Source: Omphalotus guepiniiformis
Taxonomy: Eukaryota; Basidiomycota; Agaricomycetes; Agaricales; Omphalotaceae
Direction of reading: 5' to 3'
NCBI GenBank assembly: GCA_028554645.1
Contig: JAQOOI010000060.1
Coordinates: forward strand, 23,501-87,500
DNA length: 64,000 nucleotides
The position numbers and the translations under genes were made by a program. How positions within the stretch are numbered: position 1 is the first letter of the stretch; each line of letters starts with the position of its first letter. Of this stretch, positions 22,887 through 34,492 are shown in pieces. The notes under the pieces were generated by a model. The model was given only the letters and a program-made list of their open reading frames with translations, made no database searches and had not been told where the DNA came from.

Positions 22887-24916
22887 TAAATGTAAAATAG
22901 AGATAAAGATAATAATTGTGTAATATTTAAAATTAAAGAAGGTTTAAAAATAAATAATAATATAGATAATGTTAAAGTAGATATTAAAAAACTATGGATA
23001 TTACTTAATTTTTCTAATGAATTATTTTCTCTCGCTGCTGCTTTAGCAAGAGCACTAGAGACTGCGACTCTTGCTTTAGCTCCCGTGCTTATAAAAAATG
23101 TTTTGATTATTTTTAAGTAATATGAAGCACTTATTACACTTACAAATATAGCTATAAAAGATATAAAATTATATCCGTTTTGAACTGCGGAATATAAAAC
23201 AAATTGTTTTGAAAAAAAACCTATTAATGGAGGTATACCCGCCATAGAGAATAAACATATAGTAAAACTTAAAATTATTAAAGGATTTAAATAAAATTGA
23301 CCTTTAAATTCAGATATATATCTTATATCTTTAATAGATGTATTTTGATCTTTATTAATAGATTGATTTATCATATAACTTAAACCTATAATTATTAAAA
23401 ATATATTTAAATTAGTAATAATGTATTGTATTATATAAAAGATAAATGAATCTATAGACTGTTCAGTATTTATACCTAAAGCTAATAAAATAAATCCTAT
23501 ATGAGATATCGTACTATAAGCTAATAATCTTTTAATTCTATTTTGAGCTAAACCTACAACACTACCAATTATTAAAGATAATAATGAAGTAATAAGTAAT
23601 AAATTTTTAGTAATAGTATCAATATTAAAATTAAATAAATTTAAATTTCCAAATAAACTTAATTGATCTATAAGATCTATATGTATATGTAATTCTAATA
23701 ATAATATTAAAATTGATATTTTTGGTATTATAGTTAATCAGATAGTTACTATTGTTGGACTATCATCATATACATCAGGCGACCAATTGTGAAAAGGTGC
23801 TGCTGAAATTTTAAATAAAAATCCTACAAAAATAAAAATAATACCTAAAAAAATTGATCCATTATACTCTCTTGCTAAAGCAGCCGTCACAAAGTGAGAG
23901 AGCTCACTCACAAAGTGAAAGGGAGCGACCGTGCTTGAAATAAAAGAATAAAAAATTTGTACTAAATTATCATTAATTTCTAAAGAAAATACAGATAATA
24001 AACTATAAATTGATTCAAAATTAGTAATTCCTGTATAAGCATAAATTAAACCTGCTCCAAATAAAATTAAACAAGAAGAAAGTCCTCCTAATAAAAAATA
24101 TTTTAAACCTGCATTTGTTGATAATTCTGAATCTTTATATAATGTAGATAAAACATATAAAGAAAAAGATTGTAGCTCTATACTTAAATACATTGATATT
24201 AAATCTGAACAAGATATTAATAATGATGCACCTAATGTACAAAATAAAACTAATATAGAATAATTTATAGAAAAACTTATATAATTATTATTATTTAGTA
24301 TAGAATAATTTATAGTTTTACTAATATTTAAATTTTTATTAGATCTTTCTATTAGTAAACCGTGTACTAATGAATATAAGGAAGAAATATTTTTCTTGCT
24401 GTAGCTGCTAGCATCTGAGGCTGTTGTTTTTAAAGAAACATTATTTGCTAAATTATAGGTAATATTGTTAACCCCAACCCAATTTGCGCCCATATCTCCA
24501 CTTGCTTTTCCTTCCGTCCCATTACCGTAGGTGGAGGAAAGGGAAAAGGGGCTGCTAAAGCTGTCGCTGCTCGCGCGGCGAGAGAAGGATGCGATAGAGT
24601 GAGAATCTATATTATTGTTATATTTTGTATTTATAACTTCTATTATAAATTCTTTTTGTATTGGTCATGATATTAATATTGTAGAACCTATAAATAATAA
24701 AAATATTTCTATTACTTGACTTATCAAATTAATGTGGAATAATCCATTATATATTCCTATCCCTGTTACTATATCTATATTTAATAATATATTGAAACTT
24801 AGTAATGCAGAAAATAGTAGAATTATAGCAGATATTCTATAATAAAAATCTTTTAGTAATAAATCCTTAAGTAAGGCTTTACTAAGTAATAATATAATTA
24901 AAGTTAAAAAAATCAT
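22886..24916 (-). CDS. nad2: NADH dehydrogenase subunit 2 with in-frame GC-cluster insertions
   Basis: Antiporter-like membrane subunit of complex I. One open frame of 676 codons from the ATG at 24916, with TGA read as Trp at 24665-24667 and 23738-23740. Conserved words: [80 protein letters not shown] and [20 protein letters not shown]. It is longer than fungal Nad2 usually is, because several cluster-derived peptides interrupt it in frame: [20 protein letters not shown] (about 24500-24600), SDASSYSKK (about 24390-24425), [20 protein letters not shown] (about 23865-23945) and [16 protein letters not shown] (about 23035-23090). All keep the frame. The insertions lie in loops between predicted helices. 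Overlaps nad3 by one base. Confidence 0.95.
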
Positions 24917-25574
24917 TCTTTTAATTTATTTATTATATTTAGTATCTTTCTTGCTTAAGCTATTCACAGGCAATCGCTCACTTATCTTTTTTTCGCATTT
25001 ACAATTCTAGTTCAATTTTAACCTTCCTCCTACACTACCTTGTTAATTTTCCCTGCTCCTCCCCTCCGCTCTCGCTGCTGATTTAGCCAGAGCAGCGAAC
25101 GGGTTGCGGAGCAAGGGGGGGGGGAGGGATAATTAGTTGCTAAGGCAAAAAAGTGGGTGGGTATTGCGAAAGTGTATTTTGTAAGTTAAAAAATAGTGGG
25201 TCGCCTGCTTTAGCTGTCGCTGCTCTTGCTAAAGCAGCAGCGAGAGATGGTAAATAAAAGCAAGTATAACTTTAGCTCAGCCTAGCTTACATTTTAACAC
25301 CCTCCCGCTAATGAGATAAGTGAAAGGGCGCTATGCAACTAGTGAATGTGAGCAAGGAGGTAAAAAAATAAATTTTATAAAAAATCATTTATTAAAAATA
25401 AAAATACTCGCCATCCCCCCCCCCCCGCTTTGCGCTCGCTCCCTCCCCGCTAAAGCAGGCAGCAGCGCGTCCAAAAGGGGGGAAAGCGACGGGCTGCTTT
25501 AGCAGGGAGCAACTAAATTTAATATTTTATTTAAATTTAGTAAAGCAAAAAAATAGCAGTCGCAGGGCTACTGT
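24917..25574. repeat. Gene-free DNA with GC clusters upstream of nad2
   Basis: No gene seen. Holds TGCTTTAGC clusters (25060-25260) and a poly-C/G stretch near 25420. The nad2 promoter should lie here but I cannot point to a consensus. Confidence 0.5.
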
Positions 25575-25662
25575 AGCAGATATTATATAAAATCTTTTAT
25601 TTAATAATCTTTAAGTAAGGCTTTACTAAGTAATAATATAATCAAAGTTAAGAAAATCATTG
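25575..25662 (-). repeat. Copy of the nad2 5' end
   Basis: TTAAGTAAGGCTTTACTAAG and TAATAATATAATCAAAGTTA match nad2 at 24828-24916, covering about its first 29 codons in diverged form. It is not part of an open frame. Two other nad2-derived copies lie at 40193-40437 and 41455-41925. Confidence 0.85.
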
Positions 25663-25701
25663 TCATTCATTTATAAAAAATAATTAAAAGAGAGTAAAAT
25701 A

Positions 25702-25783
25702 TTGATTATAGTTAAAAGAAATAACACTTTCTTAGCCTCGCTACGCGAAGGAGGAGTCATCAGTTTAAATCTGATTAATCAAA
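25702..25783 (+). tRNA. tRNA-Gly-like sequence with GC cluster in the anticodon arm (probably a pseudogene)
   Basis: A perfect 7-bp acceptor stem (TTGATTA with TAATCAA), D stem GTTA/TAAC and T arm (ATCAG TTTAAAT CTGAT) are intact, and these arms closely match trnG at 55803 and the minus-strand copy at 44973. The anticodon arm is replaced by CTTTC TTAG, then the palindromic cluster CCTCGCTACGCGAAGG, then AGGAGT. No usable anticodon loop can be folded. It looks like a trnG copy struck by a small cluster. It lies next to the copied nad2 5' end. Confidence 0.55.
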
Positions 25784-27966
25784 TATTTTTCTAATAATAG
25801 TAACTAACATCATTTTAGTATTATTTAGTTAGAAGAATAACTATTATAAACCTTATAACTTATTGATTTATAAATTTAAAAAATCTCTAGTTTGCGGTTT
25901 TTTATTGCAAAATAATAAATAATTTGTGCCGTATATACTCTATTTTTTATAATAATAATAAATACAAAATACAAAACAAAAAAAATATAGTGCTAACTTA
26001 AACTATTGCTCTCGCTCACCCTTGCTTTAGCAACCCCTGCTTTAGCTGCTCTGCAACCCGCCCCTAGCTTTAGCTTTAGCAGGTCACGTTCCCCTACTTT
26101 AGCTGCTAAAGCAGGGAGCGCTTTTTTTTAAATAAATGCCTCGCTGCGCGCTTGCAATTCATACTACACTCTTGCTTTTCATATCCAAAGCTTATGCCTT
26201 TTATTTGGCTTACCGCAGTAACTTGCTTTAAACCACTCACTAGGCTTTTAATTTTAAATATAAGTAATAGTTAGAAAATAAAATAAAGCCAAAAGATAAA
26301 AATTAAATCTAGTGATGTTACTATAATGCTATAAAAAAAGTTAAAATTATAAGAGTTCTTCCCTCGCTCACTCTTGCTTAAGCAACCGCTCACTTTCGCA
26401 TTATTGCCTTAGCCTAGCATCGTTCTCACTCGTTTATTCGCGTCCTCCCCTTGCTTTAGCAACCCATTCGCTGCTAAAGCAGCGAGGGGTGCTAAAGCAG
26501 GGGTGCTAAAGCAGGAGGCGAGGGTGTCTCGCACAGCTGCTAAAGCAGAGCGGCCAAAAGGTAAGAGTGATGTAGCCTTAGCAAGAAAGGTGAGCGCTCA
26601 AAAAAAAAAAGAAGTACTTAATATTTATATATTTGTAAGAAATGATTAATCATTCTGCCTTTTATATTAATTTAAATAATAAGGTCAAATTTTCTAGGTT
26701 AAACCTGCTATCCTAAATTTATAAAATTTTTATATTAAATTTAGTTTTTAATCTCTGCTTGCTGTTACTAATTTATAATTACAGTTATTAATTAAAAACT
26801 ATGTAAAATTTTTTTGCTTCCTTCGCAAAGCGAGGAGCCTTGTTTTTTTTTCCAGCCCAAATTAATTTGTAAAGCAACTCTCTTAACTTAATGTGAATGG
26901 TATTTTTTATATAAGTGATTTATTGCAATTTATTAAAGCACTCTAACTCCCTTAAATTGGCAAGCGCGGAGCGAGAGTGAGTTTCCTAAACAAAAACAGT
27001 AGATGTTGTTATAATCAACAACTAATAGAATACCAAATCTCACTCGTTTATTCGCGTCCTCCCCTTGCTTTAGCAACCCAATCGCAGCTAAAGCAGCGAG
27101 GGGTGCTAAAGCAGGGGTGCTAAAGCAGGAGGCGAGGGTGTCTCGCGCAGCTGCTAAAGCAGAGTAGCACAGCGCGCAAAGCGAGAACGGCTGCTTAAGC
27201 TTAATAAAGAAGCAATAAATCTAAAAATACTTTTCACTAATTTAAAATAAATAAATAAAACCTTCACTAGCTAAAGCAACGCTCACTTTATGTTTATAAT
27301 TGGTGATTGTAAAAAAAAAGCTAACTATAAATTAAAAATAGGCTCCTAATAAAAGGCAAAAGTCACTAAAAAAAAATTTAAAAATTAAATTTCTTTCCCC
27401 TCCCCTTGCTTTAGCAGGGGAGGGAAAAGTATTTTTTTTTTTTTCTCTTTTGCTCCCTGCTGCTTTAGCAGCTAAAGCAGGCACCCTCGCTTTGCTCCCC
27501 ATTCCCCTTATGATCGCAAAGCGATCGCAAAGCGATCGCAAAGCGATCGCAAAGCGATCGCAAAGCGATCGATGAGAGATCGAAAAGCGAGGGTGGGGTG
27601 CTAAAGCAGGGTCGCTTGCCTAAGCCAGCGAGGGAGCGAGGGAGCAAGAGATAGTAAAAGTGTAAGCAAGCATGTAAGAGATATGTAAAATAATAGTTAT
27701 AATAATAACTTATAGCCTTTGGCCTTAATATTAAACTTTTTACAACTTTTTATTATATATTATCTTATTTTATTTAAAAATTTAATGTATTTATAAAGCT
27801 GTGCTTACATTTTATTTGCTTTATCTTAATAAAATTTAATGGAGTCAATTATTAAATAAAAATTAAAATTAGTTAAAATATTTTAAAAGTTAAAATTAAT
27901 AGAAATATTAAAAAAAGTTAAACGTAGGCATATAAAATTTTTATTTTTTTTTTATTTTTATAAACA
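25784..27966. repeat. Gene-free DNA with clusters and an 11-bp tandem repeat
   Basis: No gene seen over 2.2 kb. Two near-identical tracts of about 130 bp (26435-26560 and 27045-27175, sharing CACTCGTTTATTCGCGTCCT) are repeated clusters. At 27510-27570 the unit GATCGCAAAGC repeats about five times. The last 200 bp before nad6 are AT-rich. Confidence 0.7.
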
Positions 27967-28590
27967 ATGACAACTATTTTAATAAATATATTAGCTTTTG
28001 CTACATTATTATCAGGTGTTTTTTCAATTACTTCTAAAAATCCAGTTATTTCAGTAATTTTTTTAATTGCTACTTTTGTACTATCTGCAGGTTATCTAAT
28101 TTTAATTGGAATTAATTTTGTAGGAATTTCTTATATAATTGTATACGTAGGTGCTATAGCCGTACTATTTTTATTTGTTATTATGATGATCAATATCAAA
28201 CTTACAGATATTTTAGAAACTGGTAGTCAGTATACTAAAACTTTACCTTTAGCATTAGCTGTAGGTTCATTATTTATATTTATAATTTTTTCTATAATCA
28301 AATTTAATTTTAATAATGTACCGGTTTTATCTATGTTTTTAGATAAAATTACTTATTTAAATGAAATGTTTTCAGAATCATATATTATTAAAATGAATTT
28401 AATTAATTCAATTGTAAATAACATTTTTTATTCTTCATCTTCAGATTCTTTAATTACAATTTTTCAACAAATTGAAGTATTAGGTCATAGTTTATATACT
28501 TACGGAGCTGTATTATTAATAACTTTAAGTATTATATTATTATTAGCAATGTTTGCAACTATTATAATTTCAATTTCTAATAAAGATTAA
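27967..28590 (+). CDS. nad6: NADH dehydrogenase subunit 6
   Basis: Membrane subunit of complex I. 207 codons, intact, from the ATG at 27967 to TAA. Five hydrophobic helices; the diagnostic region is helix 3, NFVGISYIIVYVGAIAVLFL then FVIMMINIKL (about residues 50-80), which holds the family's pi-bulge. The C-terminal helix follows YTYGAVLLITLSIILLLAMF. Length is normal for fungi. No cluster insertions. It is the first plus-strand gene, about 0.8 kb upstream of atp6 on the same strand. Confidence 0.97.
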   Translation: MTTILINILAFATLLSGVFSITSKNPVISVIFLIATFVLSAGYLILIGINFVGISYIIVYVGAIAVLFLFVIMMINIKLTDILETGSQYTKTLPLALAVGSLFIFIIFSIIKFNFNNVPVLSMFLDKITYLNEMFSESYIIKMNLINSIVNNIFYSSSSDSLITIFQQIEVLGHSLYTYGAVLLITLSIILLLAMFATIIISISNKD

Positions 28591-29398
28591 TAATTAATAT
28601 TAAAAACATTTTTTATTATTTTTATTAAATTTTTATTTTTAAATATAAATCACTGCTAATTAATTAACTTTATTTTTTTTTTTTTCTCACTTTAACTTAA
28701 ACTCGCTGTTGTTTACTTAAACTTTAACTTTCACCTACTATTGTTATTGCTTAACACTTGCTAATGCAACACACACCTTAAGTTATAGTGGGGCAGCATA
28801 AGCTGGGCGAGAACGGTGGTAGTAGTTAAATCGAGGCTGGTGTTGGTTAAGCATAATAGTTGCTTAGGAATATTTAAAAAAAACGACTAAGCCAAGGTCC
28901 AAATGCTAAGGCAAGTATTGCCTTAAAAAAATGAGTATACCCACTTACTCGTTAAAGCGACTATATATTAAGTTTTGGTTAAATAGAGTTGCTTGCTTTT
29001 ACTCATTCTCGCTCCTGCTTTAGCTGCTCCCTATCACATTCACCCACCCCCGCCCCCTCCTCTCCAGCTCCCCCCCCTGCTAAAGCAGGGTCGCTACCCT
29101 TGCTCCGCAACCCTTTCGCTCCCACCCCTCTTGCTTATGCAATCTGCTACCCTCGCTTCAGCTAAAGCAGGAAAGGGAGAGGGGGGGTGCTAAAGCAGGG
29201 GACGGCGACATATACATATTCGCATTAGTCGCATTAGCGATAGTATAAGCAACTAAGCAAGAGTGAGTTGCCTAAACAAGAGAGTGAGCAAGCGATAGAA
29301 AAAATAAAAAATTTTAAATTAAAAATGAAATATTAAAAGTAATAATAAATTAAAAAGTTATCTTAAAATAATAGATATTATAAATTATAATTATATAA
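28591..29398. repeat. Gene-free spacer between nad6 and atp6
   Basis: No gene seen. CTCACT-type and TGCTAAAGCA clusters fill 28690-29290; the last 100 bp before atp6 are AT-rich. Confidence 0.6.
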
Positions 29399-30166
29399 AT
29401 GTCTCAAGAATTTATTTTTTCCCCTTTAGCTCAATTTGAAGTATTAAGTTTAATTGGATTTAATGCCCCAATATTAAATTATTTTAATTTAAGTTTAACA
29501 AACTTAGGTTTTTATACAATTTTAGTGTTGTGTACTATTATAGGATTACATGCATATGGAGATAATGAAGTAAAATTAATACCAAATAAATGGTCTATAG
29601 CCTTCGAATCCTCATTTCAAAGTTTAGGAACAATGGTTAAAGATCAAATAGGATCATTAAATGAAATATATTTACCATTTATTTATTCTATATTTTTTTT
29701 TGTATTAGTTGGTAATTTAATATCTAATGTACCTTATTCATTTGCTGTAAATGCAAGTGCAGTTGTAACATTAGGTTTATCTGTAACTATTTTTATGGGT
29801 GTTACAATTTTATCTTTATCTAAACACAAATTAAAATTTTTTTCTTATTTTATACCTTCAGGAACACCTTTAGCTCTTGTACCTTTAATTGTTTTAATTG
29901 AAATAGTTAGTTATTTTGCTAGAGCCGTATCTCTAGGAGTTCGATTATTTGCCAACCTTACAGCTGGACATACTTTATTAAAAATTTTATCTACATTTTT
30001 ATATAAATTATTTTCAAGTAGTGTAATAGTTGCTGTATTAACTTTAATTCCTTTTGCTATATTCCTTGGTTTAATTGGTTTAGAAATTGCAGTTTCGTTA
30101 ATTCAAGCTTTTGTTTTAACATTATTAACATGTTCATATCTTAAAGATGCAATAGATTTACACTAA
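29399..30166 (+). CDS. atp6: ATP synthase subunit a
   Basis: Stator channel subunit of the Fo sector that carries protons to the c-ring made by atp9. 255 codons, intact. The N-terminal stretch SPLAQFEVLSLIGF is typical. The conserved helix with the essential Arg is read in YFARAVSLGVRLFANLTAGH (about residues 177-196). The last helix carries LEIAVSLIQAFVLTLLTCSY before YLKDAIDLH. Length is as expected for a fungal Atp6. Confidence 0.98.
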   Translation: MSQEFIFSPLAQFEVLSLIGFNAPILNYFNLSLTNLGFYTILVLCTIIGLHAYGDNEVKLIPNKWSIAFESSFQSLGTMVKDQIGSLNEIYLPFIYSIFFFVLVGNLISNVPYSFAVNASAVVTLGLSVTIFMGVTILSLSKHKLKFFSYFIPSGTPLALVPLIVLIEIVSYFARAVSLGVRLFANLTAGHTLLKILSTFLYKLFSSSVIVAVLTLIPFAIFLGLIGLEIAVSLIQAFVLTLLTCSYLKDAIDLH

Positions 30167-30834
30167 TTATAATTTTAATCAATAATATATTTTACCCCCC
30201 CCCGCTCCGCGGCTCACATTAGTGATAGCAACCCACACAGTCGCTTGCCTTAGCAAGCGAGAGATTTATATAGGTAAATAATAATTTACAAGTTTGCTTA
30301 ATGAATTAATAGTTTTATTTATTTAGATTTTTTATCTTTTATAGAGTTTATTCTCTGTTTATTATCTGATTTATATATTTTGATATTATTTTATTGTATT
30401 ATTAATGACTTTAGTTATCGCTATCGCCGACCTACCCCATAAGGGGAAAGGAGTAGCGCAGCTGCTAAAGCAGAGAGGGGCTGCTAAAGCTGGTAGTATA
30501 TAGGAAATTTTTTTGTGTCTATTTTGTTGATGTCTGGAACAATTCACTTATTTTTTGAATATTTTTTAAATTAATTTTTACATTTTTTTCTTGAATTTTG
30601 GATTTTTTTTTTTAAAACAGAGAATTTTTTTTTTTTGAGTTAATTAAACAGAATCTTTTTATCTTAATTTTTACATAAAAATATAGTCATTGATTCATAT
30701 TTTCTATTTTAAGTATATAAATTTAAAAATTATTTATGGATGATAGTCAAAAAGGATGATAACTTTATCATTATTCTTTAAAAGAAGAAATTATTAATAA
30801 TTGCTAATTTTTATATTTTTAGGTAACATGAGAT
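30167..30834. other. Gene-free spacer at the left edge of the plasmid-derived region
   Basis: No gene seen. A poly-C and cluster tract just after atp6 (30190-30270), a small cluster at 30430-30500, then T-rich DNA. Confidence 0.5.
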
Positions 30835-30868
30835 TACCTTCGCGTGGTGTTACTGTTTAAACTAAAAT
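30835..30868 (+). repeat. Inverted repeat, left copy (plasmid end remnant?)
   Basis: TACCTTC, then GGTGT-ACTGTTTAAACTAAA, recurs as the reverse complement at 34212-34254. Copies sit just upstream of two plasmid-like genes (30982 plus strand, 34059 minus strand). Linear mitochondrial plasmids end in terminal inverted repeats, so a remnant of these is plausible, though a shared promoter region would also fit. Confidence 0.55.
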
Positions 30869-30981
30869 ATCAATAATAAACCTGTTCTCTAAAATACTTC
30901 CTATTTAATTTTATTTCTGCTAATATATAATAAAAATTAATAAATAATCTAATATTAATAATACTTTTTTTTTTTTTAATA

Positions 30982-31791
30982 ATGAACAAAAACACAATAA
31001 CAAGAATTTTTCAAGGTCTAACCTTAGCATCCTTTTCAATGGCTACCTTCAATACGATTAATGGTTTAAAAAATACAAAAAATACTGGTGCTACTAATTA
31101 AGCTTTAAATACTAATACTAATGTTTTGAATGAGTTAAAAAATTCATTCAAAGATCTTTCTAATCAACAAAATCAATCACAACAAAGAATTGAAGAGAAA
31201 TTAGATTTATTACATAAAAATAATAATCAAGAACATTTAGAATCAATAGAAAAACTAAGTAATGGTTTAAAAGAAAAGGTTGAAGTTTATCAAGAACTTT
31301 CAAATCGTTTTAATAAGCCAGGACATTTAGATAATTTAACTCTCCCCTCGCTTCAGCTAAAGCAGGACAGGGGAAATAAAGTTTTTTCTGGATTAGGAAA
31401 AGTTAAAAAAACTTATAATTATAAAGATTTAATTAAATGAAGTAACAAACATGAAAGTGTGGATCATTCTTCAATTAAAAATGAAGATTCTTATTATAAA
31501 GAAGCTTCAGTACAAACATTTGATAATAGTTCAACAGTTGATGGTAAAGTTTTAGATAATTCTAATTTAAAACCTATAAAAACTGATAATCTTATATTAA
31601 AATATGGATGTGGAACTGAAGAAGCATCATTTAATTCTCCAACATCATCTCCCCTTCCCCTCCCTCGCTTTGCGATCAAAGGGGTAGGGGAGGGGGAAGG
31701 TTCAATTACACCTAAAGCTAATAAGGTTATTGAAGTTAATTCAAATGATAGCCCAATGTCGCCTACAAGTATGTGAGAAAATTTTGATTAA
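30982..31791 (+). pseudogene. Plasmid-like coiled-coil ORF with one in-frame TAA
   Basis: A single frame runs from the ATG at 30982 (MNKNTITRIFQGLTLASFSM) to TAA at 31789-31791, with TGA as Trp at 31438 and 31774, interrupted only by a TAA near 31099. Features: a short hydrophobic N-terminal stretch (about residues 12-26), then a polar region with a heptad-like coiled coil (QQNQSQQRIEEKLDLLHKNN), then a low-complexity acidic tail. Two GC clusters are inserted in frame (around 31340-31365 and 31650-31700). It sits next to the left inverted repeat and upstream of polymerase remnants, suggesting a plasmid accessory gene. Unknown function. Confidence 0.5.
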
Positions 31792-32009
31792 TTTTAATCA
31801 AGTTTATTATTTCTTACAAACAACTTTTAATACAAATTTTACTCCTTAATATTACCCCTTATCAATTAAATATATAAACATTAAGTCTAATTAAATATTT
31901 TTACTTTTTATGGACTAATAACCTATAAACAAACTAAATTATTTTAATATTAATTAAACCACAATTTAACAATTATAACTATTAACAAAAAATCACTACT
32001 ATATATATA

Positions 32010-34059
32010 TCCCGGGGGGGGGGGGGAGGAAGGGGTAGAGTAGAAACACTAGTAATATTTAAGTTTTCTAATTCATACATTTCTTGACTAAATTTATCAA
32101 TAATTTGATATAATGCTACAATATCATTTTTCATATACTTTAATAGTTCATCTTTCAAAATCCAAATTTTATCTTTAAATTCAACTTCAATTTTTTTATA
32201 CTCTAAATCAGAAATATTACCATCCCCCGCCCCATTCGCAAAGCGAGGGGGAGGGGAAAATGATTTATCAGGAATTTTACCTTCATAATTAATATTATCT
32301 GTTCTCATGAATGTATAAGGGAAATATAGCTTTTTCGTCGTTATATCATTCGCTTTAATAAGATTTCTAATACTTAATGGTTGTATTTTATAACTATCTT
32401 TAATTACAATATTCTTAGCTTTATTCTTATTATCTTTATCTTTAGTATATAATGACACTTTAATTGATAAAGGTTTACCATCTTTAAATTGTACCTTAGT
32501 TTTTGTGTAATTTTCAAATAATATTTTTAATATAAATACAGCATCAAACCCTCCTAAATTATGTGCATACCAAGTATAATTATTATGCTCTCGCTCCTTG
32601 CTAAAGCAGAGGTGCGATAACATATTATCAAAACAATTTTTAAACATACTCTATCTTGCTTATGCAATCCGCGCTTGATTTATAATTAGTAATAATATAA
32701 TCTTTATATTCATTTTCAATTTTTCAACCACTTGCCCGCCCGCCCGCCTTGCTAAGGCGGGCGAGCGAGATACAGGTATAAATTTATTGTTTATATCTAA
32801 TGCAGTTTCAATATCAAATGTTCCAAATTTAGTATCTCTGCTTTAGCAGCTGCGCGACTAAATCAATTTTTAAAGGTTCAACTAGTTTACTATTTATTTT
32901 ACTATCAATATAAATAATTTTATTATTTTCGTATTTAATAGTAGTATTATTAATTGTTCTTAGAAATGCATTATCACCTATAGTTTTATCAGTAAATCTA
33001 AAATATTTTCGATCTTTTTTATATACTATACCTTCAATGCCTTTACATTTTTTAATACTCGTGTTATGAATTAATATTTTACTATTTTTATATTGATACA
33101 AGGAACCAATAATACCAGAACTCTCAGTGTTTTTTTTCAATACATAAGCCGCCCCAGCTTTAGCTGCTAAAGCAGGGGAGGAAAATTTTCTAAATCTTTT
33201 ATTATATTACTATAAGGTAAACTGTTAAATAATGCTTTAATTTTTGTATTATTTAATTTAAGTAATTCTTTTTTATTAATAGATTTATTTTTTTTTGCTT
33301 CGCATTCTATTTTAGATAATAATAATTTATTAGCTAAGTTTTTAACTTTAAAGTTAAAAGATACAGGTCTTAATAAGAAGACTATTAACCTCATACCTGA
33401 TTCTAAATCATTATTATTTTCAGCAACCTCTATTTCACCACTATTAAGTAAAACACTATTAACAAATATATTACCCTCTATTCTAGTAATAACTGCATTA
33501 ATGTCTGTTTCACTAATTATTAAGAAATGTTTACCTCCCCTTGCTTTAGCAACCCATTCCCCTTATGTACGCAAAGCGATCGCAAAGCGATCGCAAAGCG
33601 ATCACAAAGCGAGGGAGGGGTGCTAAAGCAGGGGTGCTAAAGCAGTGAGATATTCTTCATTTAAAATATCCCGTCCGATAACAGCTATATCATATGTTTA
33701 ACCTGCTATTAATTCCTCGTTAATAATTTGTCTTATTCTAGAATGTCAATCACAAATATCTTCAAATTTTCTGTATTCAGAAGGACTCGGATATAATTTA
33801 GCAGCACCAAATTGAAATTTTGATTCTTCTTTACCTTTAAGTAAGCCTTGATAAGGATTAATTTTAATTATTCCCGATTTATATTTAACAATAACTTTTA
33901 AACTCATAATAGGAATATCCCGCCTGCTTTAGCAGCTGCCATATCAGTTGAATAAAACATATTATTATTTAAAATAAAACAATTTCTATTACCTTTATTT
34001 TTTGTTAAAGGAGTTAATAAATTACTACCTATTTCTATATTATTTCTGCAGTACACCAT
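32010..34059 (-). pseudogene. Plasmid-type B-family DNA polymerase, N-terminal and exonuclease part
   Basis: Protein-primed DNA polymerase of linear mitochondrial plasmids. From about 34059 the frames give an N-terminal region (INPYQGLLKGKEESKFQFGA, LYPSPSEYRKFEDICDWHSR), then 33167-33394 and 32829-33140, then the 3'-5' exonuclease motifs: FGTFDIETALD (Exo I, about 32795-32825), YAHNLGGFDAVFILKIL (Exo II, about 32540-32580) and YMKNDIVALYQIID (Exo III, about 32105-32150). Clusters interrupt it at 33915-33935, 33535-33650, 33150-33180, 32840-32860, 32735-32770, 32590-32615 and 32225-32260; some shift frame. After NITSVSTLP it stops at a poly-C/G tract (32010-32030), exactly before the polymerase domain. 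The missing domain may be the plus-strand fragment at 47533. Confidence 0.85.
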
Positions 34060-34211
34060 TAAATTATTTTTACTATTTATTTTTGTTACTATAAAATTGT
34101 TCTCGCTGCGCGATCGCTGCGCGCTTGTTTTTATTGTTTATTTATTTTATTTTATTGTAAGAAGATATTTTATTTATACTGTTACATCTTACCACAGTTT
34201 ATACTTTTGAG

Positions 34212-34254
34212 AATTTAGTTTAAACAGTGACACCAACCCCTGCGGGAGAAGGTA
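34212..34254 (-). repeat. Inverted repeat, right copy
   Basis: Reverse complement of 30835-30868 with an extra GC-rich stretch (CCCGCAGGGG as read on the minus strand) inserted. It lies about 150 bp upstream of the polymerase start on the minus strand. Confidence 0.55.
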
Positions 34255-34459
34255 TTCTCTTGTCACCTACCTCTATTAAATATGATTTAGAAGGAATTTA
34301 TCTAATATAAACTTTATATATATATAAAATTCTTTAATAGTCATTTATTATATTTTGTACAAATACGCTTAAAAAAATATAACAACATAAAACTTGTTAA
34401 GCCTTGCCTTACATAATTCGTTTATAAAATAAAATTAAAAATATTTTTTTTTTTATTAT

Positions 34460-34492
34460 TAAATTAGATTAGATTAGATTAGATTAGATAAA
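34460..34492. repeat. TTAGA microsatellite, about 6 copies
   Basis: ATTAGATTAGATTAGATTAG array just after the stop of the 34484 frame, overlapping its last codons. Confidence 0.9.

Noticed and set aside
25980..27180. Regularly spaced, repeated GC words suggesting a CRISPR array.
   Set aside because: Spacing and words vary, there are no unique equal-length spacers, and the context is mitochondrial.
27332..27647. Overlapping open frames with RSLCDRFAIALRSLCDRFAI-type repeats.
   Set aside because: They arise from the 11-bp tandem repeat GATCGCAAAGC and neighbouring clusters.
31494..31679. Minus-strand open frame opposite the plasmid-like ORF at 30982.
   Set aside because: It is the complement of a real coding frame plus a palindromic cluster, with no family resemblance.
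34460..34492. TTAGA-type array resembling a telomere repeat.
   Set aside because: Only about six copies, internal to the molecule, overlapping an ORF end; an ordinary microsatellite.
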